Part shown: positions 1-9,638 of the stretch, piece by piece | Numbering within the stretch: the first letter of the stretch is position 1 | Layout: each line of letters begins with the position of its first letter | NCBI RefSeq assembly: GCF_029623755.1 | Contig: NZ_CP121106.1 | Span: 1,499,001-1,563,000, forward strand | Reading direction: 5' to 3' | Length of the DNA stretch: 64,000 nucleotides | Origin: Altererythrobacter sp. CAU 1644 | GTDB lineage: Bacteria; Pseudomonadota; Alphaproteobacteria; Sphingomonadales; Sphingomonadaceae | Made by a program: the position numbers and the translations under genes | Notes under the pieces: generated by a model | What the model was told of the DNA's origin: nothing | Seen by the model: the letters and a program-made list of their open reading frames with translations, nothing else | The model's database searches: none

Positions 1-245
1 ACGAGCCCGACCATAAGCTTGCGCGTCACCTGCCGCCCCAGTTCCACCGCCGCAATCCACGGCGCGATGTTGATCACGCCCCACCAGAAAGCTTCGGTCA
101 AGGTCTCGGGATGGCCTGCGCTATAGGTGTAGGCGAGGCAGTAGAGCGCGTTCAGGATCACCGCGACGCCCATCGCCAGCACCAGGCGAAGCAGCGGATC
201 ATAACCTTCATAGCGGATCAGCAGGGCGTTCATCGCGCCCATCAT
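1..245 (-). CDS. N-terminal part of a membrane protein, cut by the window edge
   Basis: An open frame on the minus strand starts at ATG codons at 245 and 242 and runs off position 1 without a stop, giving about 81 residues. The visible part has hydrophobic stretches (LVLAMGVAVILNALYCLAY and AFWWGVINIAPWIAAVELG) that look like two membrane helices separated by a short polar loop. Membrane-anchored LytTR regulators or LytS-type kinases can begin this way, but no output domain is visible, so the function is not assigned. No clear Shine-Dalgarno sequence precedes the ATG. The gene lies downstream of ctrA on the same strand, behind that gene's terminator. Confidence 0.6.
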   Translation of the reverse strand, partial: MMGAMNALLIRYEGYDPLLRLVLAMGVAVILNALYCLAYTYSAGHPETLTEAFWWGVINIAPWIAAVELGRQVTRKLMVGL

Positions 246-279
246 ATGGAAGGAAGTTCACGCTGCAAGCGCGCAAAGA

Positions 280-308
280 AAAACGCCCGAGGCTGGAAGC
301 CCCGGGCG
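280..308 (-). terminator. Rho-independent terminator after ctrA
   Basis: Read on the minus strand, a 10-bp GC-rich stem (CGCCCGGGGC with GCCTCGGGCG, one mismatch) and a 5-nt loop are followed by a run of T. It lies 35 bp past the ctrA stop codon and separates ctrA from the next minus-strand gene. Confidence 0.85.
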
Positions 309-342
309 CCTTGTCCCCATCCCCTAGGAAATTCGGGTGTCG

Positions 343-1038
343 TCAGGCAGCTTCGGCCTGCTCTTCGGGGTCGCGCAGCACGTAGCCGCGGCCCCAGACG
401 GTTTCGATGTAGTTCTCGCCGCCGCATGCATGGCTGAGCTTCTTGCGCAGCTTGCAGATGAAGACGTCGATGATCTTGAGTTCCGGCTCGTCCATCCCGC
501 CATAGAGATGGTTGAGGAACATTTCCTTGGTCAGCGTAGTGCCCTTGCGCAGCGAAAGCAGCTCGAGCATCGCATATTCCTTGCCGGTCAGGTGAACGCG
601 GGCACCATCGACCTCGACGGTCTTGGCATCGAGGTTCACGGCCAACTTGCCGGTGCGGATGATCGACTGGCTGTGGCCCTTCGAACGGCGCACCACGGCG
701 TGGATGCGAGCGACCAGCTCTTCGCGGTGGAAGGGCTTGGTCACATAGTCGTCGGCACCGAAGCCGAACGAGCGAATCTTGCTGTCCATCTCGGCAATGC
801 CCGAGAGGATCAGTACCGGCGTCTGCACCTTGGCGACGCGCAACTTCTTGAGCACGTCATAGCCATGCATGTCGGGCAGGTTCAGGTCGAGCAGGATGAT
901 ATCATAATCATACAGCTTGCCCAGATCCAAGCCTTCCTCGCCGAGGTCGGTCGAATAGACATTGAAGCCTTCGGTCGTGAGCATGAGCTCAATGGCCTTG
1001 GCCGTTGTCGGTTCGTCCTCAATCAAAAGCACGCGCAT
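343..1038 (-). CDS. ctrA: Cell-cycle response regulator CtrA
   Basis: 231 residues. CtrA is an OmpR-type DNA-binding response regulator that controls cell-cycle, motility and envelope genes in alphaproteobacteria, usually downstream of the CckA-ChpT phosphorelay. The N-terminal receiver domain (about 1-120) has the acidic pair at 7-8, the phospho-acceptor Asp51 (LLDLNLPD) and the conserved Lys in VTKPF. A winged helix follows ([17 protein letters not shown] and the C-terminal VWGRGYVL). I chose the ATG at 1038 because AAAGGGGGA precedes it and the protein then begins MRVLLIEDE as in the family; the frame stays open to 1107 but encodes nothing recognisable there. The upstream region carries a CtrA-like box and four GANTC sites, which suggests autoregulation and methylation-linked timing. 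Confidence 0.97.
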   Translation of the reverse strand: MRVLLIEDEPTTAKAIELMLTTEGFNVYSTDLGEEGLDLGKLYDYDIILLDLNLPDMHGYDVLKKLRVAKVQTPVLILSGIAEMDSKIRSFGFGADDYVTKPFHREELVARIHAVVRRSKGHSQSIIRTGKLAVNLDAKTVEVDGARVHLTGKEYAMLELLSLRKGTTLTKEMFLNHLYGGMDEPELKIIDVFICKLRKKLSHACGGENYIETVWGRGYVLRDPEEQAEAA

Positions 1039-1126
1039 GGGTGGTCCCCCTTTGCCCCAAAGCTTGCGGTAACCTCGCGATAAGAGAGGTTGCCTTGAAT
1101 TAACCACACAAGGTCTGAACGGAAAA

Positions 1127-1145
1127 GGTTAATTTCTCGTAAACC
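1127..1145 (-). promoter_or_regulatory. CtrA-like binding box upstream of ctrA
   Basis: On the minus strand the sequence reads TTTA-N7-TTAACC. The CtrA consensus known from Caulobacter is TTAA-N7-TTAAC, so there is one mismatch in the first half. It lies about 90-107 bp upstream of the chosen ctrA start, a plausible place for autoregulation. A lone half-site (TTAACC, 1100-1105) lies between it and the gene. Confidence 0.5.
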
Positions 1146-1149
1146 GAGG

Positions 1150-1189
1150 GAATCCGGCGAGTCGCGGCCGATTGTGAGTCTTTTGAGTC
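1150..1189. promoter_or_regulatory. Cluster of four GANTC (CcrM-type) sites upstream of ctrA
   Basis: GANTC occurs at 1150-1154, 1159-1163, 1176-1180 and 1185-1189. The motif is palindromic and expected about once in 256 bp, so four in 40 bp is dense. In Caulobacter the ctrA P1 promoter is controlled by CcrM methylation of GANTC together with GcrA; the same logic here is inference. Confidence 0.55.
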
Positions 1190-1218
1190 ACACTTATCCA
1201 CAGCGCCTCGGGCGAGTG

Positions 1219-2682
1219 TCAGAGCCCCTGCAGCTTCTTCTGTCGCCGCCGCTGGGCGCTTGAGCCGATCCCGATCGCCTCGCGATATTTTGCGACCGTG
1301 CGCCGCGCCAGATCGAAGCCTTCCCCCTTGAGGATGTCGACCAGTTTCTGGTCCGACAGGATCTTCTTGGCGTCCTCGCCATCGACTAATGCCTTGATCC
1401 GCGCCTTCACCGCTTCGGCGCTGGCGCCCTCTCCATCGGCCCCTTCGCCAACCCGGCCGACCCCACTGGAGAAGAAGTATTTGAGCTCGAAACAACCGCG
1501 TTCACAATGGAGGTATTTGTTGCTGGTAACGCGGCTAACCGTCGATTCATGCATGTCGATCTCTTCCGCCACCTCGCGCAAGGTCAGCGGACGCAGTTCG
1601 GACACCCCGCGCCGGAAGAACCCTTCCTGCTTCTTCACGATCTCGGCGGCGGTCTTGAGAATGGTCTTCTGGCGCTGGTCGAGCGCCTTGATCAGCCAGT
1701 TGGCGTCGGCCAGCTTTTCCCGCAGCCAGCTCTGGGCTTCCTTGCCGGGTGAGCCGTTGCGCAGCTCGACATAGTAGTCGCGATTGACGACGAGGCGCGG
1801 CAACGTCGCCTCGTTGAGCTTGATATCCCAACTGTTGTCGTCGCCCCGCGTCACGAGGATATCCGGCACCACCGCGCTCGCCTCGCTGCGGCCGTACGCA
1901 AGGCCGGGTTTCGGGTTGTAGCTGCGCAGCTCGGCCAGCATTTCGGCGAAGTCCTCGTCGTCGACGTCACACATGCGCTTGAGCCGCTGGACCTCGCCGC
2001 GGGCGACCAGTTCCAGATTGTCGATCAGCCGCGCCATGCAGGGATCGTAACGGTCGGCCTCCTTCGCCTGCAGCGCGAGGCATTCCGACAGCGAGCGGGC
2101 CCCGACCCCGGTCGGGTCGAGCGACTGCACGATCTCGAGCGCGCGTTCGGCCTCGGCAATTCCGACGCCGAGGTCGGCGGCGATATGTCGCAACTCGCCG
2201 ACGAGATATCCTGCCTCGTCCAGCTGGCCGATGATTGCGCGCGCCACAAAGGCCTCGCGCGCATCGCCGGCTGCCGCACCGACCTGTTCCTCGAGATAAT
2301 CGGCCAGGGTGGTCTCGTTGCTGGCCCGATCTTCCAGGCTCGGCAGTTCGTCGGCCACCGCGACATGGGCGCCGGCCGCGCCCCAGTCGCCATCGCCGGT
2401 GTCGCGATCGCGGTCGAGCGCGCCGGCGTCGATGTCGAGCGCCTGATCGCCGTCTCCGGGTGACGCGTCATGGATTTCGAGCTCGACTGATTCCGGCGGC
2501 GCTTCGCGATCTTCGACCCGCATTTCGCCCGCTTCGAGCAGCGGGTTGGCCTCCAGCGCCTCTCCGATGAAGGCCTCGATTTCGAGATTGCTCGCCGCCA
2601 GCAGCTTGATCGCCTGCTGCAGCTGCGGCGTCATCACCAGCGATTGCGATTGCCTTAGGTCTAACCTTGGACCCAGCGCCAT
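1219..2682 (-). CDS. rpoN: RNA polymerase sigma-54 factor RpoN
   Basis: 487 residues, a normal length. Sigma-54 directs polymerase to -24/-12 promoters and needs AAA+ activators. The N-terminal region I is Gln- and Leu-rich (LVMTPQLQQAIKLL, about 16-29). An acidic region II spans about 55-120. The core-binding and HTH regions follow, with ESTVSRVTSNKYL typical of the family. The C-terminal RpoN box is ARRTVAKYREAIGI, about 14 residues from the end. ATG at 2682 is preceded by GCAGGGA. It lies 20 bp behind lptB on the same strand, and lptB-rpoN is a common proteobacterial pair, so they are probably co-transcribed. Confidence 0.97.
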   Translation of the reverse strand: MALGPRLDLRQSQSLVMTPQLQQAIKLLAASNLEIEAFIGEALEANPLLEAGEMRVEDREAPPESVELEIHDASPGDGDQALDIDAGALDRDRDTGDGDWGAAGAHVAVADELPSLEDRASNETTLADYLEEQVGAAAGDAREAFVARAIIGQLDEAGYLVGELRHIAADLGVGIAEAERALEIVQSLDPTGVGARSLSECLALQAKEADRYDPCMARLIDNLELVARGEVQRLKRMCDVDDEDFAEMLAELRSYNPKPGLAYGRSEASAVVPDILVTRGDDNSWDIKLNEATLPRLVVNRDYYVELRNGSPGKEAQSWLREKLADANWLIKALDQRQKTILKTAAEIVKKQEGFFRRGVSELRPLTLREVAEEIDMHESTVSRVTSNKYLHCERGCFELKYFFSSGVGRVGEGADGEGASAEAVKARIKALVDGEDAKKILSDQKLVDILKGEGFDLARRTVAKYREAIGIGSSAQRRRQKKLQGL

Positions 2683-2702
2683 GGTTCAATCCCTGCCAGT
2701 AC

Positions 2703-3482
2703 TCACAGGGTGAATCCTTCGCCGAGATATAGCCTGCGCACATTCTCGTCGGCGACGAGATCCTGCGGTGTACCGGCGAACAACACCTGGCCCCCATAGA
2801 CAATGCAGGCGCGGTCGACGATATCGAGCGTCTCGCGCACGTTGTGGTCGGTGATCAGTACGCCGATGCCGCGCTTTTTGAGGTCTTTCACCAGGTCGCG
2901 GATGTCGCTGATCGAGAGCGGGTCGATCCCGGCGAACGGCTCGTCGAGCAGCATGATCGACGGCTTGGCCGCGAGCGCACGCGCGATCTCACAGCGTCGC
3001 CGCTCGCCGCCCGACAGCGCCATTGCAGGCGAGCTGCGGAGGCGTTCGATGTGGAACTCCTCGAGCAGCCGTTCGAGTTCGGCAGCTCGTGTTTCCGCAT
3101 CGGGTTCGACCATCTCTAGAACGCAGTTGATGTTCTGTTCGACCGTCATGCCGCGAAAGATGCTGGTTTCCTGCGGGAGGTAGCCGAGGCCGAGGATCGC
3201 GCGGCGATACATCGGCAGGTGCGTCACATCCTCGCCATCCATCAGGATCCGTCCGGCGTCGGGGCGGACGAGGCCCATGATCGAATAGAAACAGGTCGTC
3301 TTGCCCGCGCCATTCGGGCCGAGCAGGCCAAGCACCTCGCCCTTGCCGACCGTCAGCGAGATGTCCGTAAGCACCGCCCGCTTGTCATAGCTCTTGGCGA
3401 TGGAGATGACTTCCAATCCGCCATTGGGAAGAGGGGCGGTGGCGTCTGCGGGGCTCGCATGGAGTGTCTCTGCGTCGCTCAT
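2703..3482 (-). CDS. lptB: LPS export ABC transporter ATPase LptB
   Basis: 259 residues. LptB is the cytoplasmic ATPase of LptB2FGC, which pulls lipopolysaccharide out of the inner membrane towards the outer leaflet. Visible are Walker A GPNGAGKT, the Q-loop PQETSIFRG, signature LSGGERRR, Walker B IMLLDEPFAGID and the switch His in ITDHNVRETL. The first ~20 residues are a non-conserved leader. It is divergent from the plus-strand gene at 3693 and followed by rpoN. The usual upstream partners lptC and lptA are not in this window. Confidence 0.95.
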   Translation of the reverse strand: MSDAETLHASPADATAPLPNGGLEVISIAKSYDKRAVLTDISLTVGKGEVLGLLGPNGAGKTTCFYSIMGLVRPDAGRILMDGEDVTHLPMYRRAILGLGYLPQETSIFRGMTVEQNINCVLEMVEPDAETRAAELERLLEEFHIERLRSSPAMALSGGERRRCEIARALAAKPSIMLLDEPFAGIDPLSISDIRDLVKDLKKRGIGVLITDHNVRETLDIVDRACIVYGGQVLFAGTPQDLVADENVRRLYLGEGFTL

Positions 3483-3692
3483 TGGGCGTGCTTTAGCAGC
3501 GCATTTCCGACAAGAAAGCCCCCTTTGCGGCGAATTGGCAGGATTTATGCATGAGCCCTTGCTGGGTCGTTCGAAAATTACCGGGCAAGTGTGCTATGGT
3601 TACTTTTCTTGCATGTGCGGCCCAAGTTTGATCTAATTCGAATCGAAGTGAGAGGAACGCTCCAAAAGGGGCACGCTGGGGGAGCTGGCTGG

Positions 3693-4058
3693 ATGAACGA
3701 TGCGCTGAAGAAGCAAGCGTATGACGAGACCGCGCGCGATTGGCGCAAGTCTGCAAGCGATCACGTCGCTTACGCATTGTTGGTCTACACTGCGCTGCAG
3801 ATTTTCGTAACGGTCGACGCTTTGAAGGCGGGGTCTTCGACGATCCTGCCCTATTTTGCATTGGTGGTGCTGGTCGGCGGGATCATCCCGGCGTGCCGCT
3901 GGTTCGAGAAACGCTGGGTCGGCCTGTCTGACGAGGCGGGGCACGATCCCGGGCTGGCCGGGGATTTCAAGCGCGACATGGTGATGTTGTGGGGGCTCGC
4001 CATCGGGTTGCCGTTCCTGTTGACCGGATGCTTCAAGCTCGTTTCCACCGTCGCCTGA
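3693..4058 (+). CDS. Small membrane protein of unknown function
   Basis: 121 residues starting MNDALKKQ. I chose the ATG at 3693, preceded by GGGGGAGC; an open frame reaches back to 3591 but its translation has no protein-like features. Three hydrophobic segments fit membrane helices (about 23-40, 46-63 and 93-115), with an Arg/Asp-rich loop between the second and third. No domain is recognised. It stands alone between divergent lptB and the co-oriented mechanosensitive channel gene. Confidence 0.7.
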   Translation: MNDALKKQAYDETARDWRKSASDHVAYALLVYTALQIFVTVDALKAGSSTILPYFALVVLVGGIIPACRWFEKRWVGLSDEAGHDPGLAGDFKRDMVMLWGLAIGLPFLLTGCFKLVSTVA

Positions 4059-4150
4059 GCAGGCCTTGCGGGAACCACATCGGCGATTGGATCGCTTAGC
4101 TAGGGCGAGGCCGCGGGTCTCGCCTTTCGCTTAGGCAGGGGACAGACGCC

Positions 4151-5551
4151 GTGGTCAACCTATTGCGCATGCTGGCGCTCGTTGCGGTCTTGCTGGTCGC
4201 GCCGCTGTCGCATGCGCCTGCAGTGGCCCTGATACCCTCCGCCCCCGAACCGACCGAAACCGCCGCGCCGGTCGAGCAGGTGATTGAGGCAACCCAGGAC
4301 GAGGGAACCGATCAACGCATCGGCGAGCGGATCAGGGGCATCTATGCCGAACTGCCGGCGTTCCAGGACGTCTCGGTCGACGTGAACGAAGGCGTGGTCT
4401 CGCTCTCGGGAACCGTTGCCGACCCCGACGCGATCGATCGCGCGGCCAATATCGCCGGGCGGGTTTCGGGCGTGGTCACGGTCGAGAATTCACTCGAGCG
4501 CGACCTGTCGGTCGAAAGCAATCTTTCGATCCTCGGCAAGATGTCCGAGATCGTGGCGAGCTTTCTCGAACTGCTTCCCCTCCTGACGGTGGCCCTGGTC
4601 GCGGCGATCGCCATCGGCGCACTCGGCTATCTTATCGCCTTCCCGGCACCGCTGTGGAACAAGATCGCCCCCAACGCCTTCCTTGGCGAACTGATCCGCA
4701 GTGCGATCCGGTTCGTCTTTGTCGTCGGGGGAATCGTGGTCGCGCTCGACATGCTCGGCGCTGGCGCGCTGATGGGTGCGGTCCTCGGCGGTGCGGGCGT
4801 GATCGGCATCGCGCTCGGTTTCGCCATGCGCGATACGATCGAGAACTATGTCGCCTCGCTGATGCTGAGCCTGCGCCAGCCGTTTCGCGCCAACGATCAC
4901 GTGCTGATCGACGACAAGGAAGGCCGGGTGATCCGCCTGACGAGCCGCGCCACGGTGCTGATGACGCTCGACGGCAATCATCTGCGCATTCCCAATGGCC
5001 AGGTCTTCAAGGCGGTGATCCTCAATTACACGCGCAATCCGCAGCGCCGCTTCGAGTTCGAACTGGGCATCGATGCCGACGATGATCCGCGCGCCGCGAT
5101 GGCGCTGGGCCGCGAGGTCCTGCAGGGGCTCGCCTTCGTACTCGACGATCCCGAGCCCGCCGCGCGCATCCAGAACGTGGGCGATTCGAATATCGTCATC
5201 CTGTTCCTCGGCTGGATCGACCAGACCGAGGCGGACTGGTTCAAGTCGCGGAGCCTTGCGATCGCCGCTGTCAAGGAGGCGCTGGAGGATGCCGGCTTCG
5301 CTCTGCCGGAGCCGATCTATCGCCTGCGGTTCGACAGCCGGACGGGCCCGCTCCCCATCGGCCAGACGGCGAGCGTAACCGAGACGACGCCGCGCAAAAC
5401 CAGCAAGGTGGCCACGCAGCCCGAGATTCCGGCGCGCCGCGAAAACGACGTCAGGCCCGAGAGCGAGATTGCCGCGATGGTCGAGGAGGAGCGCCGCGGC
5501 GATGGCGAGCAGGCCGAGGACCTGCTCGATGCCAAGCGCCCGGTAGAATGA
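4151..5551 (+). CDS. BON-domain mechanosensitive channel, MscS family
   Basis: 466 residues with a GTG start at 4151 behind GCAGGGGA. A signal-type hydrophobic segment (1-25) precedes a periplasmic BON domain (about 55-125, with DVSVDVNEGVVSLSG and a second half ending VVTVENSLERD), a fold thought to bind membranes or ligands. Three membrane helices follow; the third, pore-lining one carries GAGVIGIALGFAMRD. The MscS beta domain (QPFRANDHVLIDDKEGRVIRL, PNGQVFKAVILNYTRNP) leads to a charged, low-complexity C-terminus. The family releases solutes upon membrane tension. The gene ends exactly where the convergent ppa gene begins its stop codon, with no spacer. Confidence 0.9.
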   Translation: MVNLLRMLALVAVLLVAPLSHAPAVALIPSAPEPTETAAPVEQVIEATQDEGTDQRIGERIRGIYAELPAFQDVSVDVNEGVVSLSGTVADPDAIDRAANIAGRVSGVVTVENSLERDLSVESNLSILGKMSEIVASFLELLPLLTVALVAAIAIGALGYLIAFPAPLWNKIAPNAFLGELIRSAIRFVFVVGGIVVALDMLGAGALMGAVLGGAGVIGIALGFAMRDTIENYVASLMLSLRQPFRANDHVLIDDKEGRVIRLTSRATVLMTLDGNHLRIPNGQVFKAVILNYTRNPQRRFEFELGIDADDDPRAAMALGREVLQGLAFVLDDPEPAARIQNVGDSNIVILFLGWIDQTEADWFKSRSLAIAAVKEALEDAGFALPEPIYRLRFDSRTGPLPIGQTASVTETTPRKTSKVATQPEIPARRENDVRPESEIAAMVEEERRGDGEQAEDLLDAKRPVE

Positions 5552-6079
5552 TCACTGCCGATAGCGTTCGATCGCCTCGGTGACGATCTGCCGCGCTTCC
5601 TCGCGATTACCCCAATTGCCGATCCGCACCCATTTCTCCGCTTCCAAGTCCTTGTAATGCGTGAAGAAATGTTCGATCTGCTGGAAGATAATCGACGGTA
5701 GATCCTTGGTCTCTCCGATATCCGAATAATAGGGAAAAGTAGTGTCAACGGGCACACAGATAAGCTTCTCGTCGCCGCCATGCTCGTCTTCGAGATTGAG
5801 CACGCCGATCGGCCGGGCGCGGACCACGCAGCCGGGGATGAACGGGCTGCGCGCGATCACCAATGCATCGAGCGGATCGCCATCGGGGCTGAGCGTGTGC
5901 GGGACGAAGCCATAGTTCGCCGGATAGCGCATCGGCGTGTGCAGGATGCGGTCGACGAACAGCGCGCCCGATTCCTTGTCGAACTCGTACTTCACCGGTT
6001 CGCCGCCGGTCGGGACTTCGATGATGACGTTGAGGTCGTCGGGCGGGTTGCTGCCCACGGGGATTTTGCTGATGTCCAT
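5552..6079 (-). CDS. ppa: Inorganic pyrophosphatase
   Basis: 175 residues, a typical family I soluble pyrophosphatase length. It hydrolyses pyrophosphate to phosphate and drives biosynthetic reactions forward. Visible signatures are IEVPTGGEPVKYEFDK with active-site Lys and Glu, and the metal-binding block DGDPLDALV. I prefer ATG at 6079 (MDISKIP) because AGAAGAG stands 6 bp before it; a TTG two codons upstream is the alternative. Tail-to-tail with the MscS gene and zero intergenic bases. Confidence 0.96.
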   Translation of the reverse strand: MDISKIPVGSNPPDDLNVIIEVPTGGEPVKYEFDKESGALFVDRILHTPMRYPANYGFVPHTLSPDGDPLDALVIARSPFIPGCVVRARPIGVLNLEDEHGGDEKLICVPVDTTFPYYSDIGETKDLPSIIFQQIEHFFTHYKDLEAEKWVRIGNWGNREEARQIVTEAIERYRQ

Positions 6080-6251
6080 TTTCAACTCTTCTGCAATGCG
6101 CCGCCCCTCTCCCCAATCGGCCGCGCCAGTGAATTCCCCGCGCCCCTAGCGGCACCGGCCGCGCGCGCCAACAGGCAATTGGTCTAACGCGAGCTTATTG
6201 CGGCGAGCGGCACACTCGCCTAATCGCCCCGGCAATGATCGAGAAACGCCC

Positions 6252-7514
6252 ATGAGCAAGAACACCCCGCAGGCCATTCGCGGCACCCAGGACATCTTCG
6301 GCGCCGAGGCCGAGGCTTTCGCCTTCGTGGTCGAGACTTTCGAGCGCGTGCGCAAGCTGTACCGCTTCCGCCGGGTCGAGATGCCGGTGTTCGAAAAGAC
6401 CGAGGTGTTCAGCCGCGCCATCGGCGAGACGACCGATGTGGTGTCGAAGGAAATGTATTCCTTCCTCGACCGCGGCGACGAGAGCCTGACGCTGCGTCCG
6501 GAGTTCACCGCCGGGATCGCGCGCGCCTATCTCACCAATGGCTGGCAGCAGCACGCGCCGCTCAAGCTGGCGACGCACGGCCCGCTGTTCCGCTATGAGC
6601 GCCCGCAGAAGGGCCGCTATCGCCAGTTCCACCAGATCGATGCCGAGATCATCGGTGCAGCGGAACCACAAGCAGACGTCGAGCTGCTCGCGCTCGCCGA
6701 CCAGGTGATCAAGGAGCTGGGGATCGAGGGCGTGACGCTCCACCTCAACACCCTGGGCGATGGCGATAGCCGCGAGGCCTGGCGCGCGGCGCTGATCGAG
6801 TATTTCGGCGCGGTGAAGGGCGAATTGAGCGAGGATTCGCAGGAGCGGCTGGAGAAGAATCCGCTGCGCATTCTCGATTCCAAGGATCCGCGCGACCGCA
6901 AGTTCGTCGCCGATGCGCCGAAGATCGACGACTTCCTGACCGACGAGGCGAAGGCGTTTTTCGATGCGGTCACGAGCGGTCTCGATGCGGCAGGGGTGAA
7001 GTGGCAGCGCGCGGAAAGCCTCGTGCGCGGCCTCGACTACTACCGTCACACCGCCTTCGAATTCATCCCCGACGAGGGCAGCGAGGCCGCCGGCAAGCTC
7101 GGCAGCCAGAGCACCATCCTCGGCGGCGGGCGCTACGACGGCCTGATGGAAAGCCTCGGCGGCGCGCCTACGCCTGCGGTAGGGTGGGCCGCGGGTATCG
7201 AGCGGTTGGCGATGCTTTGCGATGGTGCCGGGGGCGAGCAACTGGAAGTTGCTATCGCTGCTGAGAGTTCCGATCGCGAAGGGGAGGCAGGAGAAATGGC
7301 AGCTGCGTTCCGCAATGCAGGATTTTCGACCGAGGTGTTCGCGAGCGGCAGCCCGAGGAAGAGATATGACAAGGCGCGGAAGGCGGAGCCAGCGATCCTG
7401 ATCTCCCTCGATCTGCGCGATGGAGAACTCTCAAATAATTTCAGCGCGTTGGACCAGGATTTTCAGCGCGAGGCCGATGCTGCCGAGATATTCGCAGCCC
7501 AGACTATTGGCTGA
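6252..7514 (+). CDS. hisS: Histidyl-tRNA synthetase
   Basis: 420 residues. This class II aminoacyl-tRNA synthetase charges tRNA-His. The start [17 protein letters not shown] matches the family. Motif 2 appears around [19 protein letters not shown], the histidine-specific block as [15 protein letters not shown], and motif 3 as [10 protein letters not shown]. The anticodon-binding domain occupies the last ~95 residues. ATG at 6252 was chosen; an in-frame stretch from 6198 is not conserved-looking. hisS, prfA (6 bp gap) and prmC (4 bp overlap) form a translation-related operon. Confidence 0.96.
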   Translation: MSKNTPQAIRGTQDIFGAEAEAFAFVVETFERVRKLYRFRRVEMPVFEKTEVFSRAIGETTDVVSKEMYSFLDRGDESLTLRPEFTAGIARAYLTNGWQQHAPLKLATHGPLFRYERPQKGRYRQFHQIDAEIIGAAEPQADVELLALADQVIKELGIEGVTLHLNTLGDGDSREAWRAALIEYFGAVKGELSEDSQERLEKNPLRILDSKDPRDRKFVADAPKIDDFLTDEAKAFFDAVTSGLDAAGVKWQRAESLVRGLDYYRHTAFEFIPDEGSEAAGKLGSQSTILGGGRYDGLMESLGGAPTPAVGWAAGIERLAMLCDGAGGEQLEVAIAAESSDREGEAGEMAAAFRNAGFSTEVFASGSPRKRYDKARKAEPAILISLDLRDGELSNNFSALDQDFQREADAAEIFAAQTIG

Positions 7515-7520
7515 AGAGTC

Positions 7521-8588
7521 ATGAAAGTCCCCGCAGAACGCCTCGACCAGATCGCCCATCGCTTCGCCGAGCTCGAGGCGCGCATGGCCTCGGGCCAGCT
7601 CGAAGGCGATGAATTCGTCCAGGCGAGCCGCGACTATGCCGAGCTGGAGCCGGTTGCGAAGGTTGCCGCCGAGGTGCAGGCCATGCGGGCCGAGCTTGTC
7701 GATCTCGAGGACATGCTCGCCGACCCCGAAATGAAGGCCATGGCCGAAGAGGAAATCGCCGCGCTCAAGGAACGCCTGCCCGAAACCGAACGCCAGCTCG
7801 CCGTTGCCATGCTGCCCAAGGATTCGGCCGATGCGCGCCCGGCAATGCTCGAAATCCGCGCCGGCACCGGCGGCGACGAAGCAGCGCTGTTCGCGGGCGA
7901 TCTCTACCGGATGTACGAACGCTTCGCCGCCGAACAGGGCTGGAAGATCGAACCGGTCAGCATGAGCGCCTCTGAAGTCGGCGGCTTCAAGGAAGTGGTC
8001 GCCAACGTCACCGGCACCGGCGTCTTCGCCAAGCTGAAGTTCGAAAGCGGCGTTCACCGCGTCCAGCGCGTGCCCGAAACCGAGAGCGGCGGGCGCATCC
8101 ACACCTCGGCTGCGACTGTCGCGGTGCTGCCCGAGCCCGACGAGGTCGATGTCCAGATCGATCCCACCGATCTCAAGATCGACGTCTATCGTGCCAGCGG
8201 CGCGGGCGGCCAGCACGTCAACACCACCGACAGCGCGGTCCGCATCACCCATTTGCCGACGGGCACGGTCGTGACCTGCCAGGACGGCCGCAGCCAGCAC
8301 AAGAACCGCGAGAAGGCGATGCAGGTGCTCCGCGCGCGGCTATACGAGGCGCAGCGCGAGGCGACCCAGGGCGCCGAGGCCGAGGCGCGCAAGGCCATGG
8401 TCGGGTCGGGCGACCGCTCCGAGCGCATCCGAACCTATAATTTCCCGCAAGGCCGCGTGACCGATCACCGTATCGGGCTGACGCTGCAGAAACTGCCGCA
8501 GATCATCGCCGGACCGGGCCTGACCGAGTTGATCGACGCGCTGATTGCCGAGGACGAGGCCAAGCGGTTGGCGGCGCTGTCGGAATGA
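7521..8588 (+). CDS. prfA: Peptide chain release factor 1
   Basis: 355 residues, the normal RF1 length. RF1 recognises UAA and UAG stop codons and triggers peptide release. The catalytic GGQ is in [19 protein letters not shown]. The peptide-anticodon region lies in domain 2 (about residues 180-200), and the C-terminal [14 protein letters not shown] is strongly conserved. Six bases separate it from hisS. Its stop overlaps the prmC start as ATGA. PrmC methylates the Gln of this GGQ, so the pair is functionally coupled. Confidence 0.97.
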   Translation: MKVPAERLDQIAHRFAELEARMASGQLEGDEFVQASRDYAELEPVAKVAAEVQAMRAELVDLEDMLADPEMKAMAEEEIAALKERLPETERQLAVAMLPKDSADARPAMLEIRAGTGGDEAALFAGDLYRMYERFAAEQGWKIEPVSMSASEVGGFKEVVANVTGTGVFAKLKFESGVHRVQRVPETESGGRIHTSAATVAVLPEPDEVDVQIDPTDLKIDVYRASGAGGQHVNTTDSAVRITHLPTGTVVTCQDGRSQHKNREKAMQVLRARLYEAQREATQGAEAEARKAMVGSGDRSERIRTYNFPQGRVTDHRIGLTLQKLPQIIAGPGLTELIDALIAEDEAKRLAALSE

Positions 8589-9406
8589 CCGTCGCCGAGG
8601 CGATCCGCGATGCCGCGCAGCGCCTCTCCCACACCAGCGACACCGCTCGGCTCGATGCCGAACTGCTGATGGCCCGAGTGTTGGGCACTGGCCGGTCGGA
8701 GATGCTGCTGCGGAGCATGGCGGACCCGGCCCCGGCCGGATTTGCCGAACTGGTCGACCGGCGCGCGGCGCACGAACCCATTGCCTATATCCTGGGGCAA
8801 GCGGAGTTCTACGGGCGCAGCTTCCTCGTCAATCCGGGCGTGCTGATCCCCCGCGGCGACAGCGAAAGCGTGGTCGAGGCCGCGCTCGCCCATGCGCCCG
8901 GCGCGGGTCGGGTGCTCGATCTCGGCACCGGTTCGGGCGCCCTGCTGCTCACGATCCTGGCGGAACGCCCCGGGCTGACCGGCGTGGGGATCGATGCCTC
9001 ACTCGCCGCGCTGCCGGTGGCCGCTGCCAATGCTGCGCGGCTGGGGCTGGCCGAGCGTGCACGGATGCTGCGGGGCGACTGGCGCCAGTCCGGCTGGGCC
9101 GACGATATCGGCCGGTTCGAGCTGGTCATCGCCAATCCGCCCTATGTCGAAACCTCGGCCGAGCTCGACCCCGATGTCCGCGATTTCGAGCCGACCTCGG
9201 CACTTTTCTCCGGAGAAGAAGGGCTTGACGACTATCGCGCGATAATCCCGCAGCTTGGCAAGCTGATTTCTCCGGGCGGCGTGGCCGTACTCGAAATCGG
9301 GCGCGATCAAGGGGATAGCGTTGCCCAGATTGCCCACGACTCAGGGTTCTCGACCACGCTCGTGCGCGACCTTGCCCACAGGCCGCGTGGGCTGATTCTG
9401 AGATAA
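8585..9406 (+). CDS. prmC: Release factor glutamine methyltransferase PrmC
   Basis: 273 residues. An SAM-dependent N5-glutamine methyltransferase that modifies the GGQ motif of RF1 and RF2. An N-terminal helical domain (about 1-75, ending in [16 protein letters not shown]) precedes the Rossmann methyltransferase domain with [13 protein letters not shown] for SAM binding and the catalytic NPPY in [10 protein letters not shown]. Start overlaps the prfA stop by 4 bp, which supports translational coupling. Confidence 0.96.
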   Translation: MTVAEAIRDAAQRLSHTSDTARLDAELLMARVLGTGRSEMLLRSMADPAPAGFAELVDRRAAHEPIAYILGQAEFYGRSFLVNPGVLIPRGDSESVVEAALAHAPGAGRVLDLGTGSGALLLTILAERPGLTGVGIDASLAALPVAAANAARLGLAERARMLRGDWRQSGWADDIGRFELVIANPPYVETSAELDPDVRDFEPTSALFSGEEGLDDYRAIIPQLGKLISPGGVAVLEIGRDQGDSVAQIAHDSGFSTTLVRDLAHRPRGLILR

Positions 9407-9638
9407 GCACTTGGCAAAAGCGATTCGCGTGTTTACCTGTAACTCAGGTCTCTGGTCTGCCCGCGTTGGTTACCACTAGGCCAAGCTCCGCATTTTGGAT
9501 GAATTGGCAGCACATGGGTGCTTGCCGGAATCTGCGGATAGGGGTGCGCTGCCAGGTTGGCGGTGCGCGTGACAAGGGGTCTATGGACCGCCGGACAATT
9601 GAGTTCCGCACGCGGTCACGAATGAGGAAAAACTCTCC

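Noticed and set aside
9407-9638. Sigma-54 promoter before the DUF4167 gene
   Set aside because: TTGGCAGCACATGGGTGC was considered, but the GC dinucleotide is not at the required spacing from GG.
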